Origin: Novosphingobium marinum
GTDB lineage: Bacteria; Pseudomonadota; Alphaproteobacteria; Sphingomonadales; Sphingomonadaceae
Direction of reading: 5' to 3'
Length of the DNA: 64,000 nt
NCBI RefSeq assembly: GCF_013408095.1
Contig: NZ_JACBZF010000002.1
Coordinates: 558,001-622,000, forward strand
The translations under genes and the position numbers were made by a program. Under the pieces are notes generated by a model that was given only the letters and a program-made list of their open reading frames with translations, was not told the origin of the DNA and made no database searches. Of the stretch, positions 1 through 8,661 are shown one piece after another. Each line of letters starts with the position of its first letter. Positions within the stretch are counted from its first letter, which is position 1.

Positions 1-252
1 CTGCTCGCGCTCGCGCAGCCTGCGCACGGGGTTCAGCACGACGCAGCGCTTGTCGGCAGCCGCGACCGCGGCCTCCCACTCGCCGGTCATGTCGTCGCAG
101 AGGATGACCGCGTCGCCTTCCTTCACGCGCATCACGCGCGAAAGGTAATGCGCCTGACTACCCTCGACGTCGACGGCGGCGCCCTCGGCCAGCGGACCGG
201 GTACGAACAGGCGCGGCGCGCTTCGGGGGGGCCATGCAGGGGTTGCGGGCAT
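1..252 (-). CDS. rsmE: 16S rRNA (uracil-1498-N3)-methyltransferase RsmE, N-terminal part
   Basis: This is the first 84 codons of a gene that runs off the left edge; the ATG is at 252 and the frame is open to base 1. The protein begins with a PRLFVPGPL segment, then HYLSRVMRVKEGD and the end of an N-terminal PUA-like domain, as in RsmE. The family methylates N3 of U1498 in 16S rRNA within the 30S subunit. The C-terminal SPOUT/knot domain that binds S-adenosylmethionine is outside the window, so the catalytic half cannot be checked. It is divergent from ubiA, with 46 bp between start codons. Confidence 0.8.
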   Translation of the reverse strand, partial: MPATPAWPPRSAPRLFVPGPLAEGAAVDVEGSQAHYLSRVMRVKEGDAVILCDDMTGEWEAAVAAADKRCVVLNPVRRLREREQ

Positions 253-298
253 AGTCTCCCCTAGCCCAGGACCGGGCGCGGCGCTATGCCCGCAGGCG

Positions 299-1222
299 AT
301 GGCCCGGCCCGCTGATCCACCCGATATCGTTCCCGATACTGAGCATCGCGGCATCGTCGCGGCCTTGCCCGGAGGCATTCGCAACTACGCGCTGCTTGCC
401 CGGTTCGACAGGCCGATCGGCTGGTGGCTGCTGTTCTGGCCGTGTGCGTGGGGCGTGCTGCTGGCAGGGGGCGCGGATCGCTGGGCGCTGGTGCTCTGGC
501 TGCTTCTCGGCTCCATCGCGATGCGCGGTGCGGGCTGCGTGTACAACGACATCGTCGATGCAGACCTTGACCGCAAAGTGGCGCGAACCGCATCGCGCCC
601 GGTCGCCAGCGGCGCGGTAAGCCGCAGGCAGGCATGGGTCTGGCTCGTCGCGCTCAGCCTCGTCGGCCTCGTGGTGCTGCTGCAATTGCGCTGGCAGGCG
701 CAACTGGTGGCGCTGGCGAGCCTCGCTGCGGTGGCCGCCTATCCGTTCATGAAGCGGATCACCTGGTGGCCGCAGGCGTGGCTGGGCCTGGTCTTTTCGT
801 GGGGATTGCTCGTCGGCTGGACCGAGGTGCGGCTCGCGGACTGGGACGCGCTGGCGGCGCTTTATACCGGCTGCGTGTTCTGGGTGATCGGCTACGACAC
901 GATCTACGCGCTTCAGGACCGCGAGGACGATGCGCTTGTCGGCATCCGTTCGAGCGCGCTGCGTCTCGGCGGCAGGGTACGCGCCGGTGTTGCGCTGTTC
1001 TACCTCGGCGCCGTCGTCCTGTGGGCGCTGTCCTTCTGGCTGCTCCGGCCGGACTGGGTGGCGCTGCTTGCGCTCGCACCCGTGGCGCTGCACCTTTTCT
1101 GGCAGGTTGCAACGCTCGACCAGGACGATCCGGACAATCCGCTTGCGCGCTTCCGGTCCAATCGCTTCGCGGGGCTGCTGATGGCGCTTGCCTGCTGGGT
1201 CGTGGGCAACGCGGGGGCCTGA
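299..1222 (+). CDS. ubiA: 4-hydroxybenzoate octaprenyltransferase UbiA
   Basis: A 307-residue polytopic membrane protein of normal UbiA length. Both prenyl-diphosphate-binding aspartate motifs are visible: NDIVDADLDRK at about residues 83-93, followed by RTASRPVASG, and YDTIYALQDREDD at about 198-210. UbiA enzymes attach the polyprenyl tail to 4-hydroxybenzoate in ubiquinone synthesis at the inner membrane. The rest is about eight hydrophobic segments. The ATG at 299 is the only good in-frame start before the first conserved region. The SRAP gene begins 4 nt after its stop, suggesting co-transcription. No other ubiquinone gene is adjacent. Confidence 0.93.
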   Translation: MARPADPPDIVPDTEHRGIVAALPGGIRNYALLARFDRPIGWWLLFWPCAWGVLLAGGADRWALVLWLLLGSIAMRGAGCVYNDIVDADLDRKVARTASRPVASGAVSRRQAWVWLVALSLVGLVVLLQLRWQAQLVALASLAAVAAYPFMKRITWWPQAWLGLVFSWGLLVGWTEVRLADWDALAALYTGCVFWVIGYDTIYALQDREDDALVGIRSSALRLGGRVRAGVALFYLGAVVLWALSFWLLRPDWVALLALAPVALHLFWQVATLDQDDPDNPLARFRSNRFAGLLMALACWVVGNAGA

Positions 1223-1226
1223 GGCG

Positions 1227-1829
1227 ATGTGCAATCTCTACCGAATGACCCGCGGCATCGACGAGGTCGCGCAATTGTTCGATGCCCTGCCCGACAGGGG
1301 CGCGAACTTCGGCGAGGAAGTCTACCCAGGCTATCCGGGCGTTGTCATCGCCGAGGGGCGGGCGCGGGCGATGACATGGGGTTTCCCTCTGGTGCTCAAG
1401 GGCAGGAAGGGGCAGCCGCTCAAGCCCAGGCCCGTCAACAACGCGCGCGAGGACAAGCTGACCGGCGGCTTCTGGGCGCCCAGCTTCCGCGCCCGCCGCT
1501 GTCTCATCCCGGTAAGCGCATGGGCCGAGGCGGAAGGGGAGCGCGGCCGGATGACGCGGACCTGGTACTCGCTCGGCGGCGGAGAGCCGTTCGCCGTCGC
1601 CGGACTGTGGCGTCCCACCGCCGAATGGGGCGATGCCTACTCGATGGTGATGACCGATTCCTGCGCGCAAATGATCGACGTGCACGACCGGATGCCCGTC
1701 GTCCTGATGCCCGAGCACTGGCAGACCTGGCAGCACGGGGGCGAGGAAGAGGCGCTTGCCCTGTGCCGCGCCTGCGACCTGCCCCTCGATATCGAACGAA
1801 CGGCCGAAAAGTGGACGGGCGCTCGCTAG
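1227..1829 (+). CDS. SRAP (SOS response-associated peptidase) domain protein, YedK/HMCES family
   Basis: A 200-residue SRAP protein. I chose the ATG at 1227 because it gives MCNLYRMT: Cys2 becomes the N-terminal nucleophile after Met removal. Other conserved residues are visible: NNARED near residue 70 (Asn), RRCLIPVSAWAEAE near 90-103 (Glu), and HDRMP near 153 (His). Known family members form a thiazolidine crosslink with abasic sites in single-stranded DNA and so shield them from error-prone repair. A longer upstream start would bury Cys2 and is rejected. It follows ubiA by 4 nt, and its stop overlaps that of the convergent S41 gene. Confidence 0.92.
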   Translation: MCNLYRMTRGIDEVAQLFDALPDRGANFGEEVYPGYPGVVIAEGRARAMTWGFPLVLKGRKGQPLKPRPVNNAREDKLTGGFWAPSFRARRCLIPVSAWAEAEGERGRMTRTWYSLGGGEPFAVAGLWRPTAEWGDAYSMVMTDSCAQMIDVHDRMPVVLMPEHWQTWQHGGEEEALALCRACDLPLDIERTAEKWTGAR

Positions 1830-3277
1830 TCCGCGCGCCGCTTCGCCATCTCGGCCACGTACTCCACCGCCTTCCAGTGCCCGCCCACCGGATCGTCGGG
1901 CGGGTAGATGTCGAGCGGGACCACCGGCGAAATGCCGCGTTCCTCGTAAACCGCGCCATCGGGCGCGGCGAAGGTTTCGTTCGAGAGTTCGAGCAGCCAT
2001 CCGTTGGGCAGGGGTTTGGGCAGCGGCGTCGAGAACGCCCCGCGCGTCGGCATGCCGACCTGCACGACCTGCGGCAGTTGCCGGAAGGCAAGCGTCGCCA
2101 GTTCTCCGCCACTGACCGTCACGTCGCTGGTCATCAGGTAGACTGGCCCCGCAAATCGCGGACCTTCTACCGGTTCGATCTCGTGCGGGAAGGGGGCCTG
2201 CCCCGAGTTTTGCGCATGTGTGGTGAAGGCGATGAATGGTTCGCTCGTAAAGCGCGCAGGCAGCAATTTGGCGACGCGGTCCCAGCCGCCGCGATTGTTC
2301 GAAAGGTCCAGGATCACCGCATCGAGCCCCGCGAACGAGGCAAGCGCTTCGTCCAGAATGCGGTCGAGTTCGGCATGTTCGGCCCGCGCCCAGCCGGAGG
2401 ATGCAAAGTCCTCGCGGTCGGTAAAGCCGCCCATCACGAATAGCTGCAGGTAGCCGATGCGGTCGTCGATGGTGCCCCACACGATGCGCCCGTTCCCGTC
2501 GACTTTCGAGGTCGGGCCGAGCCTCTCCTTCGTCTGTGCGATCAGCGCCGAAAGCCACGCGCTCTCGCCGCCCTCGCTTTCGCGGATGCGCGGCAGGATC
2601 TTGCCCTGACCGTCCTGTATGCGGCGGCGCTCACCACCGACCGTCCCGATCAGCTTAGTGTGGCTGTCCGACAGGCCGTCCATGAACGAGGCAAGCGCTT
2701 TCCACAGCTGCACGTCGGTCATGCCGGGCCGGATCGTGCCCTCCAGCCTTGCCGCGCGCCCGGCGAAACCGGGCGGACGGCGGTCGAAGAAGGCATAATG
2801 CCGCTCGAAGTGATCGAGGAAAGCCGCCGCAACGGCCTGCGGCGAGGTATCGGCAGGGGAAGCACACCCCGCAGGCAGCGCCTCGATCCGGTCGAAAACG
2901 ACGTTCGTGTCGCCTTCGAGCAACTGGAAGATTGCGGTATCTCCGTCCGGCAGCATCCTGAACCAGCGATACCGGGTAGAGTCCATCTCGCTTTGCGGAC
3001 CCCCGGTTCCGGCAGGACGGTAGCAGGCATTGCCTTCCTGATAGCGGATTGCGCCCGTTTCGCCGATGTCGAGCACCCAGCCGTAGCCACGCGATCGCCA
3101 GACGCCGCGCACCGCAGGGTCGGTGGTGCCGTCTTGCGAAGCGATGGGGCGCATCGGCCCGGCATCGAGCCAGGGGCGGTCGCCTCCGGTGACCGGCGCC
3201 GCAGCGACGGTCGTCACCGCAAGCACCAGCGCGCCGGCGACTCGGATCAGGTGGGTGCGGTACCGGTCATGAAGCAT
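1826..3277 (-). CDS. Secreted S41-family (tail-specific protease-like) peptidase
   Basis: A 483-residue protein with an N-terminal signal peptide (hydrophobic stretch ending near VAAAP, residues 10-28). The C-terminal half carries S41 features: ILDLSNNRGGWDR, then TSDVTVSGGELATLA with the likely nucleophile Ser at about residue 387, and GRP/GMPTRGAF downstream. The N-terminal ~180 residues resemble the lead region of retinol-binding-like S41 proteins. No PDZ domain is obvious. It is probably periplasmic or lipid-free secreted, with unknown substrate. It is encoded alone and ends in a 4-nt tail-to-tail overlap with the SRAP gene. The family is clear; the substrate is unknown. Confidence 0.82.
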   Translation of the reverse strand: MLHDRYRTHLIRVAGALVLAVTTVAAAPVTGGDRPWLDAGPMRPIASQDGTTDPAVRGVWRSRGYGWVLDIGETGAIRYQEGNACYRPAGTGGPQSEMDSTRYRWFRMLPDGDTAIFQLLEGDTNVVFDRIEALPAGCASPADTSPQAVAAAFLDHFERHYAFFDRRPPGFAGRAARLEGTIRPGMTDVQLWKALASFMDGLSDSHTKLIGTVGGERRRIQDGQGKILPRIRESEGGESAWLSALIAQTKERLGPTSKVDGNGRIVWGTIDDRIGYLQLFVMGGFTDREDFASSGWARAEHAELDRILDEALASFAGLDAVILDLSNNRGGWDRVAKLLPARFTSEPFIAFTTHAQNSGQAPFPHEIEPVEGPRFAGPVYLMTSDVTVSGGELATLAFRQLPQVVQVGMPTRGAFSTPLPKPLPNGWLLELSNETFAAPDGAVYEERGISPVVPLDIYPPDDPVGGHWKAVEYVAEMAKRRAD

Positions 3278-3399
3278 GGCCCCAGCCTACCGGACGTAGC
3301 GGTATCGGCAAGCGACGTGCTTTCGGCTTGGGCGCGGTTCCCGGCTCACGCGGCTCGCTTTGCCCATCGGGACCGAAGATCGGGCGGGTGAGGATCGGC

Positions 3400-3771
3400 T
3401 CATTCATAGCTGACCACCTCGAATTCGATCCCGTCCCAGTCGAAGAAGTAGAACCTCCGGCCGGGCTCGTAGTCGCCGTGGCTGAACGGTTCCAGCCCGG
3501 CCTCGATCACCGTGCGCTCCGCCAAGTCGATGTCGTCGACGAGCAGGCCGAGGTGGTTGAGCGGGGCGCCCTTGGAAAAGCGCTCGTGCGGCTGGCGATC
3601 GGTGTAGAGCGCGATGTAGTCGAGATCCTCTCCGACGTGGATCGTCTCGCCGCCGTTCATCGCCGGACCGCGCCACCGTTCACGCCATCCCAACAGTTTT
3701 TTCAACAGCTCTGCCGAGCGGTCGGGATCGCTCACGGTCAGGTTTGCATGCTCCAGTCTGCCCTTTGCCAC
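3400..3771 (-). CDS. VOC-superfamily (glyoxalase/bleomycin-resistance fold) protein
   Basis: A single-domain VOC protein of 123 residues, beginning LEHANLTVSDPDRSAELL and ending GRRFYFFDWDGIEFEVVSY, i.e. two beta-alpha-beta-beta-beta modules. I prefer the GTG start at 3771: an AGGAG lies about 8 nt upstream and the family homology begins right after it. An in-frame ATG at 3843 would add 24 residues that do not look like protein and would overlap the promoter. VOC proteins include glyoxalases, dioxygenases and antibiotic-binding proteins; which applies here is unknown. Its promoter contains a SoxR-type operator, so a role in redox-cycling or electrophile stress is inferred. Confidence 0.78.
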   Translation of the reverse strand: MAKGRLEHANLTVSDPDRSAELLKKLLGWRERWRGPAMNGGETIHVGEDLDYIALYTDRQPHERFSKGAPLNHLGLLVDDIDLAERTVIEAGLEPFSHGDYEPGRRFYFFDWDGIEFEVVSYE

Positions 3772-3841
3772 TTCCCGTTCTCCTTTCGATTCATCAGTTT
3801 GCAACACTGGCGTTGCACGCGGCGAATCACCGCGCTTGTGC

Positions 3842-3872
3842 AATGTGCAACCTCAAGCTAAGTTGAGGTCAA
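3842..3872 (-). promoter_or_regulatory. SoxR operator inside a 19-bp-spacer promoter for the VOC gene
   Basis: Positions 3851-3868 read CCTCAAGCTAAGTTGAGG, an 18-bp dyad with perfect 6-bp arms CCTCAA/TTGAGG, nearly identical to the known SoxR box of soxS promoters. On the minus strand it is flanked by TTGACC (3872-3867) and CACATT (3847-3842), separated by exactly 19 bp, the over-long spacer typical of MerR-family activated promoters. On the plus strand a weaker TTGTGC (3836)/TAAGTT (3859) pair for soxR overlaps the same box. Seen: dyad and spacing. Inferred: SoxR activates the VOC gene and represses itself. Confidence 0.85.
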
Positions 3873-3889
3873 GCAATTGTGGGAAACCG

Positions 3890-4330
3890 ATGCCCGAAGA
3901 CCGTTTCATCACCATCGGCACGCTTGCCAGGCGCACTGGCGTGGCGGTTTCGGCGATCCGTTTCTACGAGGAGAAGGGGCTGCTCCAGGCACTTCGCACG
4001 AAGGGCAACCAGCGCCGCTTCATGCGCTCCGACATCCGGCGGATCAGTTTCATCCTGATCGCGCAGAAGCTGGGCCTCGGCCTTGCCGAGATCGAGACTG
4101 AACTTGCCAGGCTGCCGCAGGGTCGCACGCCGACCGTGGCCGACTGGCAGAAGGTCAGCCGATCGATCCGCAAGCAGCTCGACGCAAAGATCCAGCTTCT
4201 GACACTGACGCGAACCAAGCTCGACCAGTGCATCGGCTGTGGCTGTCTCAGCCTGTCGAAGTGCCAGCTCTACAACAAGGACGACCGGGCGGGCGCGGCG
4301 GGGCCGGGACCCCGCTTCGTGCTCGACTGA
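3890..4330 (+). CDS. soxR: Redox-sensitive MerR-family regulator SoxR
   Basis: A 146-residue MerR-family protein with an N-terminal winged helix-turn-helix (TIGTLARRTGVAVSAIRFYE, residues 8-27), a dimerisation helix, and the cysteine cluster CIGCGCLSLSKC at 114-125. The spacing C-X2-C-X-C-X5-C is that of the SoxR [2Fe-2S] sensor. SoxR turns on its targets when the cluster is oxidised by redox-cycling compounds or nitric oxide. The ATG at 3890 starts the conserved region; an upstream ATG at 3836 would translate through the operator. The only visible candidate target is the divergent VOC gene. No soxS is present, as is usual outside enteric bacteria. Confidence 0.95.
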   Translation: MPEDRFITIGTLARRTGVAVSAIRFYEEKGLLQALRTKGNQRRFMRSDIRRISFILIAQKLGLGLAEIETELARLPQGRTPTVADWQKVSRSIRKQLDAKIQLLTLTRTKLDQCIGCGCLSLSKCQLYNKDDRAGAAGPGPRFVLD

Positions 4331-4333
4331 CGG

Positions 4334-7300
4334 CTACTCGGCGGCGAGCAGTTCCGCTTCGCCGAGGTCGACGCTGACGAGGCGCGAAATGCCTTTTTCG
4401 ACCATGGTGACGCCGAACAGGCGGTGCATCCGGCTCATCGTCACGGCGTTGTGCGTGACGATGAGGTAGCGCGTCTCGGTTTCCCTCACCATCGCGTCGA
4501 GCAAGTCGCAGAACCGCTCGATGTTGGCATCGTCGAGCGGCGCGTCGACCTCGTCCAGCACGCAGATCGGCGCCGGGTTCGTCAGGAACAATGCGAAGAT
4601 AAGCGCGACTGCCGTCAGCGCCTGCTCGCCGCCCGAAAGCAGGGTGAGCGACTGGAGCCGCTTGCCGGGTGGCTGGGCATATATCTCCAGCCCTGCCTCC
4701 AGCGGATCGTCCGAATCGATGAGCGCCAGATGCGCCCGCCCGCCTTCGAACAGCCGCGTGAAGAGCCGCTGGAAATGCCCGTCGACTGCCTCGAACGCGG
4801 CGCGCAGGCGTTCGCGCCCCTCGCGGTTCAGGTTGCCGATCGAGCCGCGCAGCCGATGCACCGCCTCGGTAAGTTCGGCCTGCTCGGCAAGACTTTGGCC
4901 GTGCTTTTCCTCGGCTTCGGAAAGTTCGTCCGCGGCGACGAGATTGACCGGCCCGATCCGCTCCCGGTCGGCGACGAGCTTGTCCATCGCTGCCGATTCC
5001 TCCGGCGCGCCCGAGACGTCGGCGGAGGCGAAAGCGTATCGTTCGGGCAGGACCGGCGGCGGGCACTGGAAGCGTTCGCCCGCGATGCGGTTCATTTCGT
5101 TGCGGCGTTCCTCCTCGTTCTCGGCGCGCGTCGCGGCGGCGGCGCGATGCTCGCGCGCACCGGCGAGCGCCTCGGTGGCCTCGGCGAGCGAAGCGTCGGC
5201 TTCGCGTCCCGCCGCGTCGGCCTGCGCCATCGCGGCTTCGGCGTCGGCCAGTTCCTTTGCGATCCGTTCGCGAACGGCATCGCCCGCCTCGATCTCGCGC
5301 ATCAGCGATGCCGGTTTCGCGGCGACGATGGCGCGTTCCTCCTCGATCTCGTCGAAGCGGCGTCCCATCTCGGACAGGCGGCGGGCGGCATCGCCCGCGC
5401 GCGTTTGCCAGCCCCTGATATCGGCGCGCTGCGAGGCCGTGCGCTCGCGCGCGACGGCCAGCGCCTGGTCGTGCGCCGCGACCGAAGCGGTGGAGGCCTG
5501 CAAGGTGGCGCGTGCGGCATCGTGCTTTCCCTGCGCCGCTTCGAGGGCCGCGCGCCCGGCATCGGGCGCGGGAAGGCCGTCGAGTTTCGCTTGCGCCGCC
5601 GCCAGTTCCTCGGCGGCCTGCTCGCTGCGCCCGGCAAGGTCGCGCTCGGCCTCGTCGAGTTCGGCGCGGCGGGCGGTCTGGCGGGCAAGCGCGTCCTCGG
5701 CGCGGTCGAGCGCCCGCAGGGCGCCGCGTTCCTCCTCCGCTGCCTGCGCCACGGAGCGGTCCCCGGCGACGATTGCCGATTGCAGGCCGGAGAGCGACTG
5801 CTGCACTTCGGCCTGCCGCGCCTCGGCCTCCTCGGCGCGGGCGCGGCGCGCGGGCAGCTCGGCCTCGAGTTCGACGAACCGGTTTTCCGCTTCGAGCCGT
5901 GCGGCTTCGGCAGCGCCTTCGCCCCGTGCGACGAAGCCGTCCCACCGGCGCAATTCGCCGGTTCGCGTAACCAGCCACTCGCCCGGAGAAAGCGCGCGCC
6001 CGTCGTCGGTATCGACCACGTGGACGAGCGCAAGCCGCGCCGCCAGTTCGTCGGGGCAATCGGTGACGTGCGCCGCAATGCTGTCGGGCACCGCGCCCGG
6101 CACCGGAGCCGCCGTCCAGAACCGCCCGTCGCTGCCTTCGGGTGGCTTGCCGAGCGGAGCCCTGGCATCGCGACCGAGCACGGCTGCAAGAGCGCGTTCG
6201 TAGCCGGGAGCGGCCCGCACCCGGTCGATGGCGAGCGGCAAGCCGTGCTTCGCATTCGCCTGCTTCGCCCTCGCCTCGCGGTCGCGTTTCAGGGCCGAGT
6301 GTTCGCGTTCGATCCCGGCGAGGTCGGCACGTGCGGAGGCGAGCTCCGAGGCCGCGGCGTCGCGATCCGACTGGAGCCGTGCCTTGCGGTCCTGCAGGTC
6401 GGAGAGGCCAGCGCGCGCCTGCTCGAGCGCGGCCTCAGCGGCAGTCAGCTTGGATCGTGCGTCCTCGACCGCTTCCTGCGGATCGCCTTCTGAGCGGAGC
6501 GCCTCGCGCCGGGCTTCGATCCGCGCCTTCTCCTGCGCGATCCGGTCAACACGCGCCCCTGCCGAACCGATTTCGGACTCGGCGATTCGCCACTCGGCCT
6601 CGACCCCGGCCTGTTCCGCCGTCGCCTGCGCCAGCGCCAGTTCGGCCGCGCGTGCCGCGCGCTCCGCATCCTCGAGCGCACGGGCAAGGGCGGGACGACG
6701 GGCCTCGTCCTCGGCAAGCCGCTTCTCGCCCTCGGCGACTTCGACTTCCAGCTTTTGCAACGCCCCGGCGGCATCGCGGGTCAGGCGGTCGGCATCGCCC
6801 CGGTCTTCCTCAAGCCGCGTGCGTTGCCGCTCCAGGTCGGCGAGCTTCTCTTCCGCTGCCTCGAGCTGGCTGGAAAGCGCCGCCATGCGATGTCCGTGCG
6901 CACTGGCATCGTCGCGGCGGTCGGCAAGCTCCTCGCGCGCATCGGCCAGCCGCTTCGCCGCTGCGGCCTGCGCATCCTGAGCCGTCTTCACCGAACCCTG
7001 CGCCTCTGCCACGCGAGCATCGGAGGCTTTCGCCTCGGCCCGCGCCGCGTCCGCCGCCGCCGCCGCATCGCGCCAGCGCGCGAAGACGAGCCGCGCTTCG
7101 GCCAGCTTTATCCTATCGGACAGCGCCTTGTACCGCTCCGCCGCGCGCGCCTGCCGCCTGAGCGTCGCCATCTGCGTATCGAGCGCGTTCATCATGTCCT
7201 CGAGCCGCGACAGGTTCGCCTCGGTCGCGCGCAGTTTCTGTTCGGCGTCCTTGCGCCGCGCGTGGAGCCCGGCGATGCCTGCTGCCTCTTCCAGCATCTG

Positions 7301-7756
7301 GCGGCGTTCGGCGGGCTTTGCCGCGATGACGGCGGCGATGCGGCCCTGGCTGACCAGCGCGGGCGAATGCGCGCCGGTCGCCGCATCGGCAAAGATCAGC
7401 GAGACGTCCTTGGCGCGCACGTCCCTTCCGTTGACGCGATAGGCGCTGCCCGCGCCCCGCTCGATCCGGCGGACGACCTCGAGGTCGTCACGCGCGTCGG
7501 TCTCCGCCGAAAGCACGACTTCGGCGAAGGCACGGGGCGGGCGACTCTCGGTCCCGGCGAAGATGACGTCCTCCATCCCGCCGCCGCGCATCGACTTGGG
7601 CGAGCTTTCGCCCATGACCCAGCGGATCGCTTCGAGGAGGTTGGACTTGCCGCAGCCGTTGGGGCCGACGACCCCGGTCAGGCCCGGTTCGATGCGCAGT
7701 TCGGCGGGCTCGACGAAGCTCTTGAAACCACTGAGCTTGAGCCGCTTGATGCGCAT
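4334..7756 (-). CDS. smc: Chromosome partition ATPase SMC
   Basis: A 1140-residue SMC protein, complete at both ends. Walker A GPNGCGKSN is at 31-39; two long Ala/Glu/Arg-rich coiled coils flank a hinge region near 500-600; the ABC signature LSGGEQAL starts near 1040, and Walker B ICVLDEVDAPLDD follows near 1064-1076, then a final TH switch. SMC forms the bacterial condensin with ScpA and ScpB, both encoded at 30190-31610 in this window. The Ala/Arg-rich coding generates long false open frames on the other strand. It is last in a run of minus-strand genes (DUF721, two DsbA-like) and ends 3 bp from the soxR stop. Confidence 0.97.
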   Translation of the reverse strand: MRIKRLKLSGFKSFVEPAELRIEPGLTGVVGPNGCGKSNLLEAIRWVMGESSPKSMRGGGMEDVIFAGTESRPPRAFAEVVLSAETDARDDLEVVRRIERGAGSAYRVNGRDVRAKDVSLIFADAATGAHSPALVSQGRIAAVIAAKPAERRQMLEEAAGIAGLHARRKDAEQKLRATEANLSRLEDMMNALDTQMATLRRQARAAERYKALSDRIKLAEARLVFARWRDAAAAADAARAEAKASDARVAEAQGSVKTAQDAQAAAAKRLADAREELADRRDDASAHGHRMAALSSQLEAAEEKLADLERQRTRLEEDRGDADRLTRDAAGALQKLEVEVAEGEKRLAEDEARRPALARALEDAERAARAAELALAQATAEQAGVEAEWRIAESEIGSAGARVDRIAQEKARIEARREALRSEGDPQEAVEDARSKLTAAEAALEQARAGLSDLQDRKARLQSDRDAAASELASARADLAGIEREHSALKRDREARAKQANAKHGLPLAIDRVRAAPGYERALAAVLGRDARAPLGKPPEGSDGRFWTAAPVPGAVPDSIAAHVTDCPDELAARLALVHVVDTDDGRALSPGEWLVTRTGELRRWDGFVARGEGAAEAARLEAENRFVELEAELPARRARAEEAEARQAEVQQSLSGLQSAIVAGDRSVAQAAEEERGALRALDRAEDALARQTARRAELDEAERDLAGRSEQAAEELAAAQAKLDGLPAPDAGRAALEAAQGKHDAARATLQASTASVAAHDQALAVARERTASQRADIRGWQTRAGDAARRLSEMGRRFDEIEEERAIVAAKPASLMREIEAGDAVRERIAKELADAEAAMAQADAAGREADASLAEATEALAGAREHRAAAATRAENEEERRNEMNRIAGERFQCPPPVLPERYAFASADVSGAPEESAAMDKLVADRERIGPVNLVAADELSEAEEKHGQSLAEQAELTEAVHRLRGSIGNLNREGRERLRAAFEAVDGHFQRLFTRLFEGGRAHLALIDSDDPLEAGLEIYAQPPGKRLQSLTLLSGGEQALTAVALIFALFLTNPAPICVLDEVDAPLDDANIERFCDLLDAMVRETETRYLIVTHNAVTMSRMHRLFGVTMVEKGISRLVSVDLGEAELLAAE

Positions 7757-7788
7757 CGGGGCGTTACCGTGCCGTCATCCGCGCGATC

Positions 7789-8550
7789 CTATCGCGCCCC
7801 GGCGTTCTCGAGGCGGGCCTTCACCTCGTTCCAGGTGTTTATGTCAAGCTTGCTGCCATTGAGGAAGAAGGTCGGCGTGCCGGTGATGTTGAACTGCTCG
7901 CCCTGGTCCTGTGCCTGCTGGGCAAGCTGCGATGCCGCCTCGGCATTCGACAGGCACTGGCGCGCCTGATCGGCCGAAACTCCGCGCGCCGCGAAGAAGT
8001 CGATCAGGCCTGCCATCTGCGCGATCGCCACGCCGCGCCGCTCGGGCGGCTGTTCGACCGCGCTGGAGAAGGCGCCTTCGCCCGCCGACTGGACCTGCTC
8101 GAACATCTGGGGCTGATAGGCGAAGACCTGGTCGGTCAGCGCGAAATAGCTTTCGGGCGCGCCGCATCGGGTAAGCTGCGCGGCGGTCAGGTCGATGGGG
8201 TCGCGAACGAAATTGCGCATCTCGAAGCTGACACGACCGCTGTCGACCATCTGGCGCAGTCCCTCGGCACTCGCTTCGGCGAAGTCGGCGCAGTGCGAGC
8301 AGGTCAGCGAACCGTACTCGACCAGCTTGAGCGGAGCTTCCGGATTGCCCATGAGATAGCCGCCGCCCTCGGTCTGCGAGACCGTTTCGCTCCACGTCTG
8401 CCCTTCGGGAGCCGCGATTTCGGCAATCGGCTCACCTGCGGCGGCGGTTGTCTCCCCGGCCTCGGTGCCACCCGAGCACGCCGCCAGCGCAAGGGCGAGC
8501 GGCGCGGCGAGCAGGCCGGATGAGACGGAACGGAAACGCGAGCGGGTCAT
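7789..8550 (-). CDS. DsbA-family thioredoxin-fold lipoprotein
   Basis: A 253-residue protein. The ATG at 8550 gives a lipoprotein signal: MTRSRF, a hydrophobic run and the lipobox LALAACSGG with Cys25. An upstream in-frame ATG at 8637 is rejected because it would precede this signal. The mature part has the redox motif CSHC at 84-87 and a cis-proline GTPTFF near 230, which identify a DsbA/DsbG-like thioredoxin fold with a helical insert. It is expected to be anchored in an envelope membrane and to oxidise or isomerise disulfides. It lies 32 bp upstream of smc and follows a paralogue. Confidence 0.88.
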   Translation of the reverse strand: MTRSRFRSVSSGLLAAPLALALAACSGGTEAGETTAAAGEPIAEIAAPEGQTWSETVSQTEGGGYLMGNPEAPLKLVEYGSLTCSHCADFAEASAEGLRQMVDSGRVSFEMRNFVRDPIDLTAAQLTRCGAPESYFALTDQVFAYQPQMFEQVQSAGEGAFSSAVEQPPERRGVAIAQMAGLIDFFAARGVSADQARQCLSNAEAASQLAQQAQDQGEQFNITGTPTFFLNGSKLDINTWNEVKARLENAGAR

Positions 8551-8661
8551 GGCATGTCCTTCGGTGAAGTGAGGTAGGCTAGGCGTGCCCGGTGTGCTCC
8601 GGAAGCGGACCGGGCGGTCCGGGCGGGAGAATTCCACAGAAATCGGCGATTTACGGAGCGA

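Noticed and set aside
759..2558. A 599-codon minus-strand frame across ubiA, the SRAP gene and part of the S41 gene
   Set aside because: It conflicts with three clearly supported genes and contains no recognisable domain.
4424..6493. A 689-codon open frame opposite smc
   Set aside because: It is antisense to the well-supported smc gene and arises from GC-rich Ala/Arg/Glu codons; it has no domain, no ribosome site and low-complexity content.
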